Below, piece by piece: positions 13,112 through 26,400 of a DNA stretch of 64,000 nucleotides (its first letter is position 1; every line of letters starts with the position of its first letter). The notes beneath the pieces were generated by a model. That model was not told the DNA's origin, did not search any database, and saw only the letters and a program-made list of their open reading frames with translations. This stretch comes from Prochilodus magdalenae (taxonomy: Eukaryota; Chordata; Actinopteri; Characiformes; Prochilodontidae). The stretch is taken from positions 234,666-298,665 of the forward strand of contig JAMWET010000807.1 in the NCBI GenBank assembly GCA_024036415.1. The letters are read 5' to 3'. Position numbers and translations under genes: made by a program.

Positions 13112-13156
<45 letters not shown>
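13112..13156. repeat. (TA)n microsatellite
   Basis: About 45 bases of alternating TA. It produces a spurious Ile-Tyr open frame. Confidence 0.95.
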
Positions 13157-13159
<3 letters not shown>

Positions 13160-16100
13160 AAACCCTGAACTAAACTCTGTTTAAAGAAATGAAACATGGA
13201 ACATGTTCAGAAAGTCAGGACTATTTCGTATGTCTGAATATTGTTGGTTAGCCATGCTTTCCTCTGATCTTCCAAAGTCAGAACGTTATTGTCACACACA
13301 TTACACACACAGACACACACCCTCAGTCTTACCTTTCAAGCAGAACATGGCTTTTGCTTTTTCTGTAAAGAAGGCATGAGAGTGGCCAGCAGTCACCTCA
13401 CTGCTGCTCCCCACACACACGCACAGCCCTGGACACGGGGAACACATGCACACACACGCACGCTTTTCCCACTGCTCCTGCTCACTGATTCACTCCAGTC
13501 TGTCCCCTCTTTCACTCACTCTCTCCAACTCCAGCTCACCACAGACACTCCCCCCCATGCTTCTGCTTTCCCCTCCCACTCTCTCCACTCAGACACACAT
13601 TCACACATTCTCACACACAGCATGGCATCCCGCCCGTTCAGGAACCACAGGAAAATACTCTGCGCTGCCCCTCCTCTCTCGCTCTAACCAGAGCAGGGAT
13701 GAAACTCTTATCCTTTTATCACTCAGACAAAGCGCTCGTGTCACACATACACATGTAGGGTGTGTGGCTGTGAGATGTTTGAAGCAGTCAGCAGTTCCAG
13801 TACAGGGGGTCTGGCTTACCCCTGCCAACAGCACTGTGATAGAACATAATCATTTAATCCCACACGCTGGCAAACCCAGCAACAGCACTATAAGAAGTCA
13901 GACTGCACAATGCATTGTTTTTATCATGTTTCTGTACTACTGACCTTCAACATTCTGCAAAACAAGTCCTAACATATTACTAAATATGTTACTGTCTGCT
14001 GGGAGCATCCTACAGAAAGCTAGATGTTCCAGACGAGTTTCTGTTGGTGTTGTGATCTGTCAGGGCATTCCGTAATCCAGCAATTATGGATGCCCTAATA
14101 TGGGATGTTCGGGCCAATGCTTGATATATTTATGTATGTATCTATTCAGGCCAACTCCAACACAGAAACATTTATGAAAATGTAGATACTGAGATTACCT
14201 TAGGGCTAAAAGTATATATTTGAATACATTTTTAATATTACATTTAATAATACAGTTTCAATTACACATGTATTTTTTTTACAGTTTAATTAAAATATAC
14301 ATTATCAAAAATGCCGTCTTAAGTTTAAGATATTGTAAACCACCTGTAAACAAGTTAGACCAATCAGAGGCAGCCAAACCCCACTGTGTGACATTACAAA
14401 TACAACTTCCTTGATTTGACCTGTCTGGTATACTACATTTAGTCAAATCTTAAACAAGAAAAAGTGTACATTCTGGCCTTCTTGGCAAAACATCAGGCCT
14501 GGGCCTTCATTTATAGAAAGTAATTGCGATTATCACATTTGAGATATTAGTCTGAAAAAAAAAATCACCGTTACATACCTTGTTCAGCTGTAGATTACAT
14601 CCACATGCATTGCGCAGAAATTTCAAATGTATTTATTGAAGGTTATAAATGCAGTAAAATGAAAACAATAAAATGCTGCCATTTTAGTACAGTAGCCCAG
14701 CTTCACTTTAAATGTTCTGCTTGTCATCATCAAATATCAGGAATACCTGACCAACTATAAACATCTGTCTGATCCCAATCATATTAGTATATACACATTA
14801 CAACTGTTCATTTTTCTCTTCATTTTTCAGTAAAGCTGCTATATGGACCATAACACTGGCCTTCCCCCTGTGGAAACCCCAAGCCATTACTGCCTTACAC
14901 ACTTAAAACACAACGCTGGTTATAAAAACAATTAGTAGTTCAGTGGAAGGATTACTTTTAATCAATGCACAAGTCTATATTGTAATTCTTCTAATGGTTT
15001 GAGTCAGCACTGCAATGACCTCTCTCTGGTGTGGCGTGGATGAGGTAATTTGATCTGATCTGTCAGTGTGGTTCTAATGAGACAAACATCACAATAACAA
15101 TAAAAAATAAGACTTATTGTATTTCATACTTTACCTTCGGTTTTCCGAATAATGGTTTCCCATAAACTATTATGGAATCTTTGAAAGATAGGGTCGAGAA
15201 AAAACTTGATTCATACACGGTTTGTTCGGTTTTCTTGCCAAAATATCCAGTAGACTGTGATGATGATATTCATAAAAATACTGACTGTGTAAGAAAACAG
15301 GCCTCTAAAATGAAGCAGGTCAGTCTTTTCCCATTTTTACCTGAATGTTAAATAATGTATATACCACAAGCCATTTCAACATTACAATATTTGGAATGTA
15401 ATCTCAACTGCTGCAACAGTTTCTACCATTGTGCACAAGATTTCCCTTTTACTAAACCCAGACATAGAAAACTCAACGAGTAAACGGTCAGACACATTTC
15501 TAGCTGAAACATTTCCATGTGTGAACAGTACTGGATCTGGCTTGGAAATTTAAGATCACCAGCTGTGTACCATCGTTGTTGTCAGAACCTCAAGTACAAT
15601 AAGCTAACTTCCTAAGGAGAAATGTGTTGGGAGTATAAATCAGTCAGCATGGAAACAATGTGCTTGCCATCAGGCCTGAACCTATGAGGGTCATTGATTT
15701 CCAATAGAGGGAGTCAAATGGCCTGAACAGAGAATGGCCAAAATTTGCTGACATGGTCAGAGAGAAAAACAGCCACACCAATCAAAAAAGAGAACATAGA
15801 GCTGGCATCTGACGTTAAAGCCCACTTTACTCTTCAACTGAGGTATGTAATAAAGCTTGAAGATAGAGAAACTTCGACAAGGTAGAATCTTCCTGCTAAT
15901 GACTGCTACTTGCTTAATATAGTGCCTTTAACATGGAGGGAAACCCAGCTCACGAGGAGAAGACCACCTCAGGGTCTTATTCAAAGGGAAAAATCAATGT
16001 TTGCAATGCTTGCTAAAAGCCACACCACTCCATTAAACACAGTCGTGCTAGAATCCGTCAGAGCAGAGTGCAGGGCTTCAACATGTGTGCTGTCTTTGTA

Positions 16101-17095
16101 TGCATGGAGGTGTGATGATTTTGAGAAGGAGTGAGTGGACATGCATTGTGCCTGTGTTTGTGAGTAAGGATGTACATCACTACAAATACACACTGTGCTG
16201 CATCAGTCTGAAACTGGCAATTCAGTTGTATCACATTTGGGATGGATTATGATGTAAATTATTTGTGTGGGACAAACAAAAAAGAACCAGCAGTGACAGA
16301 TTTAACCCTTTAGAACACCTGCCCACCAGGCCATCATCACCCGGTTGCAAATCAGAGAATAAAAGTCATTATCCAGAGGAGCCAATCAAAGGATAGACTT
16401 AGCTTTACAGACCCTCTTACTCGTTATTTCAAAAAATGGTTGCAGATAACATGTAACACCACCTAAGCAGGTATGGCATACCTTCAGAAAAAACTCCAAA
16501 CATGTAAAACAAGTTTTAAAATTGAGGAGGTTGTTGTAGATACCTGAGAAATCTCAAAAGTGTGATGTGGTTCTATACAGCTAGGCAGAAACAGATCTTA
16601 CCAGTAAGAGAGAATGCTGAGAGTTGTAAACACACACAGTAGAGACTCAGTGAAAGTTCACAAGTTAATAAACAGGTTCAGTGTTTAAATCAGCTAGCTT
16701 TGAATTATTAACCAGGGCTTAGGCTGTATCATTGTTTTCAATGCGCCAAACATAAAAGCAGGTGAGCACTTTGACTACTCGTCTCAGTGTCAAATTCTGT
16801 ACTATAAAACTGATTTCTCATGAAGATTCTTAATAAGAACCGTAAGAGTTTGGTAATATTTGTGTGCAGTAACTGGTATTGCAAAAAGTGAGGTTTTGGC
16901 AACAGTAAAATACTGGTGGAGTTTAAAGTACCAAGATATGTCCACTTCTGGGATTACTCCTCGAAGGGTTAACAATGACTATGATAAAACTATCAACATA
17001 GTGTTTCTTTCTGCTCAGCTTTTCACATATAGCACTGCACTGAATTCACCCACACAGGACTAAGTATGGTCTCTTGATAATGAAACATGCAGCTG
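13157..17095. other. unassigned intron-like DNA with a C/T-rich stretch
   Basis: From about 13290 to 13690 the plus strand is C-rich with many CACA and CTCTCC words. It carries overlapping open frames in two frames that owe their length to this composition. Around 14080-14200 lies another GGCCAAT/GATAT-type relic. No splice-bounded exon is recognised. Confidence 0.4.
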
Positions 17096-17468
17096 CTCAG
17101 TGTTCTATCCAGAATACCCACAATCGATTTAGATAAGTATACTGTAATGTAACATGTGATCATTTATGAACAGGAAAATAAACGTCACCTTATTTCTTAC
17201 CCCTTTCTTCCTGTACTGAGTATATCTTTGTCTATAATCCACTATGTGTAGAAAAAATCGTTCTGCATTTCATAAGTGTAAATCCAACTAATGGGAAATC
17301 TGGGATTTCACTGAACCACTTCTGGTGGTTCCTTAATTTACTCTTATAGTGGTTGTGATGGTGGTGCCTGCAGCAGATGGAATCAATTAAACACTGTTTT
17401 TCAGGCGAGTTTTATGTCTGTGACTCCATATGTGAGTGGTACAGGACCAATTTTCTGCCTCAGTGAGA
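17096..17468. repeat. copy 1 of a second diverged direct duplication
   Basis: Shares ordered blocks with 18497-18794: TCAGTGTTCTATCCA, then GAACCACTTCTGGTG, then GTGGTTGTGA(T/C)GG followed by GCAGCAGA, then GTGACTCC(A/T)TATGTGAGT, then TTTTCTGCC(T/C)CAGTG. Same orientation, about 1.3-1.4 kb apart. One copy carries stops in the frame that is open in the other, so neither is likely coding. Confidence 0.7.
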
Positions 17469-18179
17469 ACGAGGCAGTGTGTTTCATTAAAACACAACCT
17501 TCAGAAAAGGTATAACGGCTAAAGATTAAGTCAACATTAAACACATCTCAAAGTAAACAAACCCTGCTGTGTGACCGGAGCGGACAAGGACCGAAAGCTG
17601 ATGCCAGATAAACAGAATAACCTGTTACTTAAGCATACAGAATGCTGCTTGATGGTTGCAGCTTGCCTCACTTTGGAATGACACAAAGATAAAACACCCC
17701 ATCTGTACAGTTCGGAGATACATCTCGCATTCGTAATCAGATATTACATATCTGCATGTAGAAACAAGCCGCGGATGACAGCTCATCGGAGCTGACCTCG
17801 GGTTGGTTAGGATGTTGGGAAACAATGTGGTGATGCACTCTCTACCTAAATCCTGATATTTACTATAAAGCCATTCTCTCTTTTTCATGCCAGCCTATTC
17901 CAGGATTACAGAGTCTTAATGCTCTTAGAATAAGAGGATGCTGGTCAATGTAGACAGAATTATAGAGAGAAGTGCCCATTACATAAGGCTGCACAATCGT
18001 GCCTCAAATCAGCCTTTCAGATGTGGCCTCTTATTTCTGTACATCAGGACAGTCATAGTGTAATCTCCTCAAATTCATGTCATAACAGAACATCTGGATT
18101 GCTCTGTGATGTTATAGAGAATTAACTTACCTGAGAATGATCCAAATAATGACGATCAGCAGCAGGGCATGGGAAAACA

Positions 18180-18183
<4 letters not shown>
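17469..18183. other. unassigned DNA between duplicate copies
   Basis: No exon seen. A short relic with GGCTGCACAATCGTGCC lies at about 17988-18005. Confidence 0.4.

Positions 18184-18213
<30 letters not shown>
18184..18213. repeat. (GA)n microsatellite
   Basis: About 30 bases of GA. It encodes the Glu-Arg run of a spurious small open frame. Confidence 0.95.
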
Positions 18214-18215
<2 letters not shown>

Positions 18216-18496
18216 TGAGAGGGGAGAGAAACAAACAGAATCAGTTTCAGCAGCCAAATTATAATACAGACAAGCAAATGACAGCTAAATGCTCTTTCAA
18301 TATTTCTACTACATTCATAACAAATACAATCATACTAGACATTAGGCTTTACATTATTATAACAGTCATACTACCAGTACATGCAAGATATGGTAATGGT
18401 CACATCCATTAGAACACCACAAGTTGTGAGTAAGAAAACTTTAATATTTATATATTATTATTTCATTATATGAATATTTTATATTTAAACACAAAT

Positions 18497-18794
18497 GTTC
18501 AGTGTTCTATCCACAATACCCTAAATAATACCCTATACCCAATACCCTAAATAAACTAAGAAAAGTATATTGTGATGGCAATTTATGAAGAGAAAAAAAA
18601 TGGAACCACTTCTGGTGCCTACACACATGTAACCTTAATTTACTATTACGGTGGTTGTGACGGAGGCGCCAGCAGCAGACGCAGTCAACTACACACTGAT
18701 TTTACAGGGCAGTTCTACGCCTGTGACTCCTTATGTGAGTAATACGGAACATGTCTTTGCTTCAGCTAGAATAACCAGTTTTCTGCCCCAGTGC
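18497..18794. repeat. copy 2 of the second diverged direct duplication
   Basis: Partner of 17096-17468. Near its start it also carries a local expansion of an ATACCCTA-type word (about 18515-18555). Confidence 0.7.
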
Positions 18795-20519
18795 TTTTCT
18801 AAAACAGTACTAATTAGGGGTTTAAGTCTTACGATGATTTAATTGGTTTCTTTAGAAAGCAATAAATAACATTTCTCCAAAAACGTCTTTGTTCATTTCA
18901 GACAACATCTCCACTTATCACGGTTCGCTAACTGTCACCAGCCCTGTCTCTGTAAATGGGAAGCAAATAAAATGCCACACAACACTATTGCATCCAGTGA
19001 ACAACAGGGAATGCTTATGCTTGTGCACAGGACGGGGGAAGGGTAGGGGCTACCTGCTGAATTCTAAGCTTTGTCAACGAGAGCTAGCCGAGAAAACTGT
19101 CATGGAGAAGAAGATCTGAAGAAGAAGAAGCACTGAAGAAAGAGTGTATTTGTTTTGCTGTTAAGTTCATATATCAGTAATTGTTTTTCTTAATTGGTGA
19201 CTCTGTCTTAAAAGAAACGTGTAAATAAAATAATGTACAAATATGTGTAATTTAACATACTATAGACTATCCTTAAAATTACCACCCCATAACATTTTAG
19301 TACTTAGTGTATTATCACATTACTCATTCAATATTACAATATTTTTATATATTACTCATTCACATTCAATATGAGGACAATTTGACCCTTTCCACTTAAC
19401 ACATCCCCAGGAGTTAGAACATGTGGAAAGATAAAGCAGGTTGTATGTGGGTTTGCAGCGAAGCACAGTCTTTGAGCCAAATAAGGACTAATAACGTCTA
19501 AATACGTCATTTCAATCCAAACTGCTCAGTACACTGGCTATGCTGTCTCAAAAATTAATGACGCCAGTACAGCCAGATTATAATCTGCTAATCTGGAATT
19601 ACAGGAACCTGGGCAACAGCCATGACTGTACTTGACTGGATGTGATAAGACGGAGGGAGACAGTTACACAACTCTGAGTCACGAACGACCAGATGCAGAC
19701 AGTTTTTCATTAATCAACGGCTTCAAAGCAGTGTTTTAAACAAGTCAAAGATGGGTCAACAGATGAGTTAACTGAACTACTTTATTAGCATTGTTTTCAA
19801 AGCTTACCAATATCTGGGATTTATATTTCTCACCCATTAGTGTAGATAAACCAGCTCAAAGTTGGCAGGTTTTAATAAGATTGGAATAATAGGTCAGTGC
19901 TTGTTCAGACATGAATGTGGCATTTACTGTAAACCAAATAATCATGCATGCCAACATCAGAGCTTTAACCTACATCCAGACAAACACACTAGGAATAACA
20001 AGAGCTCATAAAGAGGAATAGAGGGGTCAGATATTTACCAATTCATGTGGTTATCCAATTAGGAATGGTCTGATACTGGAAATTACAGCCAAATACTACC
20101 TTATAATTGAGGGCCCTATTTATAGCATGCACAACGTCTGTAGTCACGAATGCTGAGCACCACCATTCTCTCAAGCTTGCTCAAATGGACAGCAGAGTCA
20201 ATAACACCATCTCACACACCCTCAGAGAACTGGTGGTCAGATTCCCCACTTAGGCAGGAAAGCCAATGATGTGCCAACAGGAGTAAACACATACAAACAT
20301 TCCTCTGTAATGCTAATCCGGGTGGGTCTAGTGCCATTTTTCATGCTTCTTAAATGTTAAAATATCGACTCAAATTCCTGTATGAGTGTATCCCCTGTTT
20401 GTAATGTATAGGAAATTGATAAATAATCAATAAACATTTTGACCTGTTTTACCTACATGCCATTACGCTAATGGATTATAATGTGAACTTGTTTTAAACT
20501 GCATCAAAAATGAATAAAT
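18795..20519. other. unassigned intron-like DNA
   Basis: AT-rich. A short relic with AGGAATGGTCTGATACTGG lies at about 20062-20080. A small plus-strand open frame at 18889-19119 has no recognisable features. Confidence 0.4.
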
Positions 20520-20900
20520 AATAAGTTCTAGCCACAACAAGGTCCTGTCAGTCCAGACACAAGAGGATGGGAGGAGCATCCCTATTGGGGAACACAATGA
20601 ATAGACCTGATCGGTCCTTTGATCTACCGGAGACTACTTTTCTCTGGTCAGACAGTTTTGCTGACTGACCAAGGAGGCATCGCGGCCAGGACGCTGAATC
20701 TTTTTATCATCTCCGCTCCTGCTCAAGGTCTCATAACCAATCCCAACAGGGTCGGGACAGCCACCCAAACGCTCAGCACATTGCCATAGTGACCGGCAAA
20801 AACATCCTGTCGCTCAGCAACCAGCCCTCTGAAATTATGGGTCTACCGCGCGGACCTGACAGCCCATAATTACCAGCTCTATTTAAAACGACAGACCAGG
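20520..20900. promoter_or_regulatory. CpG-richer block with a nested palindrome
   Basis: CG dinucleotides are clustered here (ACCGG, TCGCGG, GGTCGGG, GACCGG, CCGCGCGG) against a CpG-poor background. Near 20833-20871 the arms AATTATGGG and CCCATAATT flank a spacer containing the perfect palindrome CCGCGCGG. ATTA/TAAT cores are typical homeodomain targets. A regulatory element is a plausible reading, but no transcript evidence is visible. Confidence 0.3.
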
Positions 20901-23900
20901 AGTCACATTTAGGCCACTTTAACTAGGCTTGTATGTACTCTTAGAGGTGCCAGGAGTATAAATACATGCTTCAAATTTAGCAATATGTGCAGCAATGAGT
21001 AGCAGGATTATATGTGTTTTAAACGAAGGGGATTTTGAGAGGATTTCCTGCCCCTGCTTCCTCCTCTGGAAATCCCACACTCTTCCTGCTGTGGCTGTGC
21101 ACCATGTCCACTGTCACTGCACTGTCCTGCAAGAGTGGAGTCTTTTTTTCCATTCGGGACACAACAGGAAAACCTACGCCAATTCTGTTTCCAAATTTAA
21201 CCCATATAATTTGTTGTACCTTCAGAATTACACTGGCTTAGAAAAGAACCTTGCGCTTTTCTCAGTTACTTCATAATTATTGAATGAGTCTTAGATGTTG
21301 GTGTATCAGCTCTCACTGTGATTTCAGACTTACAACAAGAGTCATTTGCTTTACATTGTGCAATCTTCACCAGCATGGAATAACTGATCAGAACTTCCCA
21401 AAAAAGAAGAAACCAGACAGTGACTCACTCATTTTCCCACTCGCAGAAATGAAACGGTATAAAAATCATAGTCATATATCAAAATGATGATGGTTATCAG
21501 TATTACACAGTCAGGTCACATTACTGTGACCGCCAGCTAATATCCCGAGTAACCACCATGTGTAGAAGAAAACCAGTCTTCCAAATGATATTTCATCAGT
21601 TGGTGTTCTGATGATGATGGGAGAGCGCGGCATGTAATACTGTTCAAAGGAAGCCTTATGTATCTTTCATATAGCGATAAAACAATAGAAGCTGAAGTCT
21701 ACTTGCAGATAAGGTTTATTGAGGCCTTTGTGTGCAGGCATGTGTCCAGTACACTGGAGGCATATTAAAACAAGTTTAAGGGGCCATATCCAAGTTTGAG
21801 AAACTCAGTTCGATAAGGTTCATTAGATTAGACTGATTATCTCTTGACAGCAATACTACACAATGAAACAGACTGTACTTTATGGCAACGTAGCTTTTGC
21901 TGCTTGAGTGGATATTTTTGAGTACAGGTACATTTTAGATAGGTAGTCAGCCATCTACAAGTAAATGGGAGCAATAAACATAACTGATTTATGCATTTAA
22001 GGCATTAAATAAACTACACCCTTGCACCGTTAACAAGCTGCCATGGTTAACACCTCAAATTCCCTAAATGCCAAAACAGCAGCTGCAGTGAAGAGGTTGT
22101 TGAGGTGAGAGGTGAAGTGTGAAGAGCCAGGGGTGAAGAGCTGTTGTAAATCAGAGGACACTAAGGTTACCCCATACAGCTCAAAGTGGGTCACTGCCCT
22201 GCCTGCACAGTGACTCAATCAGCCCTGCACAAGCTCTCATTACAGAAGCATAGAGTTACTGCACTGACCCAAAACCATTCACATGCACACATGCATGCAA
22301 AAGGACAAAAGTTAAGTACATACTCACACACAAACAAGGGGTATTATGTAAAGTTAGGATGTGCGGCCATAATGTCCTACTGGTATGACATAGTTCATAT
22401 TATTTTAGAATATTATATTGTTTCATGTATTATGTATGCAATTCGCTATATGTAATGAGACTTTAAAGTCTAATCCTAACCTAACCTTCGCTTTAAACCC
22501 AGTTACCAAAAAGAAGTGCTTCAGCTCTGCCAATAAAAAAAAAAATACATATATAAATCTGATATTGTAGTTTAGTCCTGTTTCTCAGGTTTTCAAAAAA
22601 GCTAGAACATATACAAACACAGACACACAGACACTAAGACTGCTGAAGCATGGCACAAACAGAGGAGTGGAATATCTGTCCTCATACACAGAGACACGTG
22701 TGATTTACTTTACAAAAGCAAACAATGAGCCTCTGATTGTTCAGGCTAATGTAGGCAGGGTGGCACTCAGAAACGGGCAATGTGCCTAATGCTGTTTTTC
22801 CATCTACTACATTACAACTGGATCCAGTTACAACCGGAGCCTGGGATGCACTTAAAGCATTCTTTAATTTACACAATCTAGGGCCTTCAACGTGCATCAG
22901 GAATTAAATGAAATATTTCCTTGTTTTTTAAACATATCAAACAATTTTCCAATTCATTATTTTTTGGGGAAAAAAGTACTTAAAAGGAAAAGCCACAAAA
23001 AAGTACATTAGCATATTTGGACATGTCACTAAGAATGACTATTCCACAAAATCTGCCTCGCTAATGATTTCCCTGGGTCATTAGGAGCCGAGCTGTAAAC
23101 TTGCCATATGCCTGAAATTGAATTAGAAGCATTATTCAATTTATATAGTAAACAAATCACTGCCTTCAGAGCAACTGAGCTGCTCAAAGTGGTGTGTGCA
23201 AATATCCCCACATATTTTACAAATCCAGCCTATCCTTGCTGTTAGTAATATAATAGTTCTATTACTACAGAAGCACAAATACAGTATAGATGATTAAATG
23301 TATATAGGTTAGCAGAGAATATAGGGTATATATGATGTATAGGATATCCAACACACATATTTCATGTTTACACAAATTTCTGCCAGTACCTATATGTCGC
23401 ATCTGTATCTGCTGTTCTTTTTGTTAATGGTCAGTAATGCCATGTCCTACCGTGAGTTACCGTATCGGTCATTTGATGAGGTCATATAACTCCTGGCTAG
23501 GAACGTACAGGGACCCGCTGCAGAGGCAGTGCAGAGGTAGCTTTTAACATTCAAAACTGATATTCTACATTCAAATACACAGTACATTTTTCATTAGATT
23601 CCACAACTACTCAAACAAACCATCTCCCAACCAAAACACACACATACACACTGTATTCAGAGAACACCTCAAAGTCAAAGGAAAACTCAAAGCTTCATTC
23701 TAATTCAGACTAAAGATGCCTATTACTAACATTACTGGTTCAACTGAAATCCATAACAAACCTCTTTTTAATCTAATGGATATTTTGCTTACCTTTTAAA
23801 GAATTAGGTGTTTACATGCCTCAAAACTGCACATAAATACATACCTCAATGTATTCAGGCATCATGTAAATTCAATTACCAATCATGTTATTACAGAGAG

Positions 23901-23928
23901 AATGGATACAGCTGCTTCAGAGAGTATT

Positions 23929-23930
<2 letters not shown>
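20901..23930. other. unassigned intron-like DNA
   Basis: Overlapping open frames at 20995-21276 in two frames lack domains and splice context. No exon or structured RNA is recognised. Confidence 0.4.

Positions 23931-23968
<38 letters not shown>
23931..23968. repeat. (CA)n microsatellite
   Basis: About 38 bases of uninterrupted CA. It accounts for the His-Thr runs in local open frames. Confidence 0.95.
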
Positions 23969-23969
<1 letters not shown>

Positions 23970-25476
23970 CCTGGCATGCACCCGCACGCCCACATCTCCA
24001 CCAGTCAGTGACATCACCCGTTTCCGCAGACTCATCTTGAGGTCAGTGAAAAAAGAAACTTTCAATTCAAAGGATGCATCATTTTCAAACAAATAAAATC
24101 ACTACATCAACACAGTCAGTGCCAAGAAGGAATAAACTGGAAGACAATTCCAAAAGAATATATGATTTATTATTTAAATTATTTAATCACATTTAAATCC
24201 ACTATTAAATATTAATTTAATATTAACTTACATTCATTTATTTCCAATGCATTTTCTTGACCCTTCCGCCAAGTTTAGGCACAGCCCCAAAGTCAACACC
24301 CCACAAACCCCATCCCCACTACTCAATTCTAACCTGTTGGTGAGAGACACGTGTCAACGACTCATGGACAAAGGCAAACCTGCCATAAAATAAAGACTGC
24401 GACCCAATTCTCTGGCCACATGTAAACAAACTCACTCCTTCACTTCCTGCTCTTAGAGTCTTCCACAATGGCTTTAGACACAATAGACAAGTCAGAAAGC
24501 ACACACAGCTGCTGCTGGAACAAACCCAGGCAAGACACGAGCAACAAAACCCAGCACATAGCAGAGAACGAAGGGTGTAATATCGCATTGGGGTGATGTG
24601 CTTCATTGTAAAACGCTGCAGGATAAAAAAGCTTTTTTCAAACATTAGCAGGTGTCAAACTAACCTTTTTACTGTTTGGCTGGACCACAAATCCTTAAGT
24701 TATGTCTTACTAGTAATAACTAACTTCTCTGTATGTAAACATGACGATAACAAGTTCACCTCCAACCTAAAAGCATGCTACTATGGAAATGAATCCAGTA
24801 CAGGGGAAACGATGTGTAAAAGTGGAACTGGGTACTGGATGGTTTCTGCCTGTCCAGTTGTTGCACCTCAATGAATAGGAGCCATGGATGATAGGGTCTA
24901 ACTCATGGTTTAGGATTATGACTCATGATTAGAGCTGTACATAAATTCACAGAATGACAATACAATTCATTGCTTTTAGCTTAGCGGACCAAAAACATCA
25001 TGATTTTGTGGTTTTTATGATGGTTTCTGATGGTTTCCCCAACACTGAGACCTGCTTAGGGGCATAAATAAACAATACGTTTGATGTAAAAGCTAGTCTG
25101 GACACTATGATATATATAATAAAGTATCTGTAAATGATGTACTCGCTGTCTGTATTGCTTGAATGGAATTTTAAAAACTTAATTGTAGTGTGGAATGAGT
25201 GTTGCTTTCAAACGTTCCTTCATTTATTCATTATACACTATTTTACACGTCAAGATGTACGTTGGTGTTCCCGTCTAAGGCTTGAATTACAGTGTACCAA
25301 TTTCCATACTGATGCAAATTGTGTTGCATGAGACTGCACGCAAGAGCTTGAGCAGAGTAGAGTCTCAAGCAGAGTAACAAGTAGACCTTTATCCTGCAGT
25401 TAAAACCACAAAAACAAAACCAACTCAAATGATCACAAAGGCTTAGTGACACACATTCACACATATCGCCCCTCAC
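23969..25476. other. start of the intron downstream (minus sense) of the NHSL1-like exon, unassigned
   Basis: The GTGAGG donor at 25471-25476 opens this intron on the minus strand. No further exon was found in the segment. A weak repeat relic (AGAGCTGTACATAAATTC, ACAATACAATTCATTG) lies near 24930-24980. Confidence 0.45.
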
Positions 25477-25687
25477 CTATGTAGTGCTGGGGCTCGTACA
25501 CCCAGTCATCCTCCTCCTCCTCCTGTCCTGGGTTGGCTGTGTGCGAGAGTGTGTTCAGGTCATTGTGGCTGTGAAAGAGTTTGCGTGTCCGGCGTGAGAG
25601 GGATGTCCCGCTCAACCAGCTGAGGGCGCGGGACACGGGAGCGTTTTTCTCCTTCCTCTGCCTCTCTCTATGCTTTTCTTTCCGCAT
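25477..25687 (-). CDS. nhsl1: NHSL1-like alternative first coding exon (Nance-Horan family)
   Basis: The minus strand encodes 70 codons plus one base from an ATG at 25687 (A at -3) to the donor G|GTGAGG. Residues 2-14 are Arg/Lys/Glu-rich. Residues 19-24 read SRALSW and 29-38 read SLSRRTRKLF. Residues 56-61 are acidic (EEEEDD), followed by WVYEPQHYI at 62-70. This order matches, from memory, an alternative N-terminal exon of human NHSL1: SRAVSW, then SLSRQTKRLF, then an acidic stretch with D-E-N-W-I-Y. There too the next exon starts after one base of a codon and encodes a conserved VSNLDEE segment. NHS-family proteins bind Scar/WAVE-Abi and regulate lamellipodia and cell migration; this exon supplies one of several alternative N-termini. 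The paralogue (nhsl1a/nhsl1b, or less likely nhs) cannot be fixed from one exon. A CCCCTTCCCCAG just upstream of the ATG could be an acceptor, so the ATG may lie in a second exon. The rest of the gene is outside the window. Confidence 0.75.
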
Positions 25688-26400
25688 CCTCCCCGAACTG
25701 GGGAAGGGGAGTGGTCAACTGGGTCAGAAATGGACCAGCTTGGACTAGCTCACAGATGCATGGTCGGCCTCACAACAGAAAAGAACCCAAGACGATGTTC
25801 TGGATGTGCTTTCAGTTTATGAAGCAAACAGGTTCAAAATACATTAGTGACCCCAAAAATTGAAGATACATCAAAACATCTGTATAGGAAAGGTCCCGAA
25901 TCCAGAACACTTCAGCGTAAGAAGCGTGAAAAGTTTTCAGGTTAGAAAAGATCCAAAGGACATTAGAGACACAAAATGAGTCCACAGTGCTTCAGCATCC
26001 AGAGCAACGCTTCTCCAAAGTTCAGATCCTGGAAAACAGTACTGCAAAAGTTGCTTCCAGTCTCCCAGTCTCTTGTGACTGGAATATATTCTACTCCAGC
26101 AGAAATCCCAAGAAGAGCAAAGAAACCCAAAAGACGTAATTAGCTAAGGCAGTGAGCCGGAAAAAAAGCAGAAATATCCTGGTCGTTCTTCTTTCTCTGC
26201 TGTTCTTACTCCACGTTCTCCCACGTTACTCCACAAATTCCCGTTCTCCAAGCCCTGTGATTTAGGCGTAGTCACAAAAATCCCAAAGCTGACCAACTCC
26301 TGAAGAAAGACTGTCTGAAATAAAATGTTGTGCACATGTCTGACCACGGAGCCGCTTTTCTGAGCAGTCAAATCTTCAAAGCTTTTAAGGCCACCATACC
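25688..26400 (-). other. probable 5' leader or upstream sequence of the NHSL1-like exon
   Basis: Lies directly upstream of the ATG in minus sense. There is no in-frame upstream coding of note. A minus-strand open frame at 26144-26404 shows no coding character. Whether this is 5' UTR or intron cannot be decided from sequence alone. Confidence 0.35.

Noticed and set aside
13289..13943. Two overlapping plus-strand frames of 132 and 165 codons
   Set aside because: Produced by C/T- and CA-rich composition; low-complexity peptides without motifs.
18651..18842. 63-codon plus-strand frame that looks mildly protein-like
   Set aside because: It lies in a duplicated segment whose other copy (17.3 kb) has stops in the same frame, so it is probably not coding.
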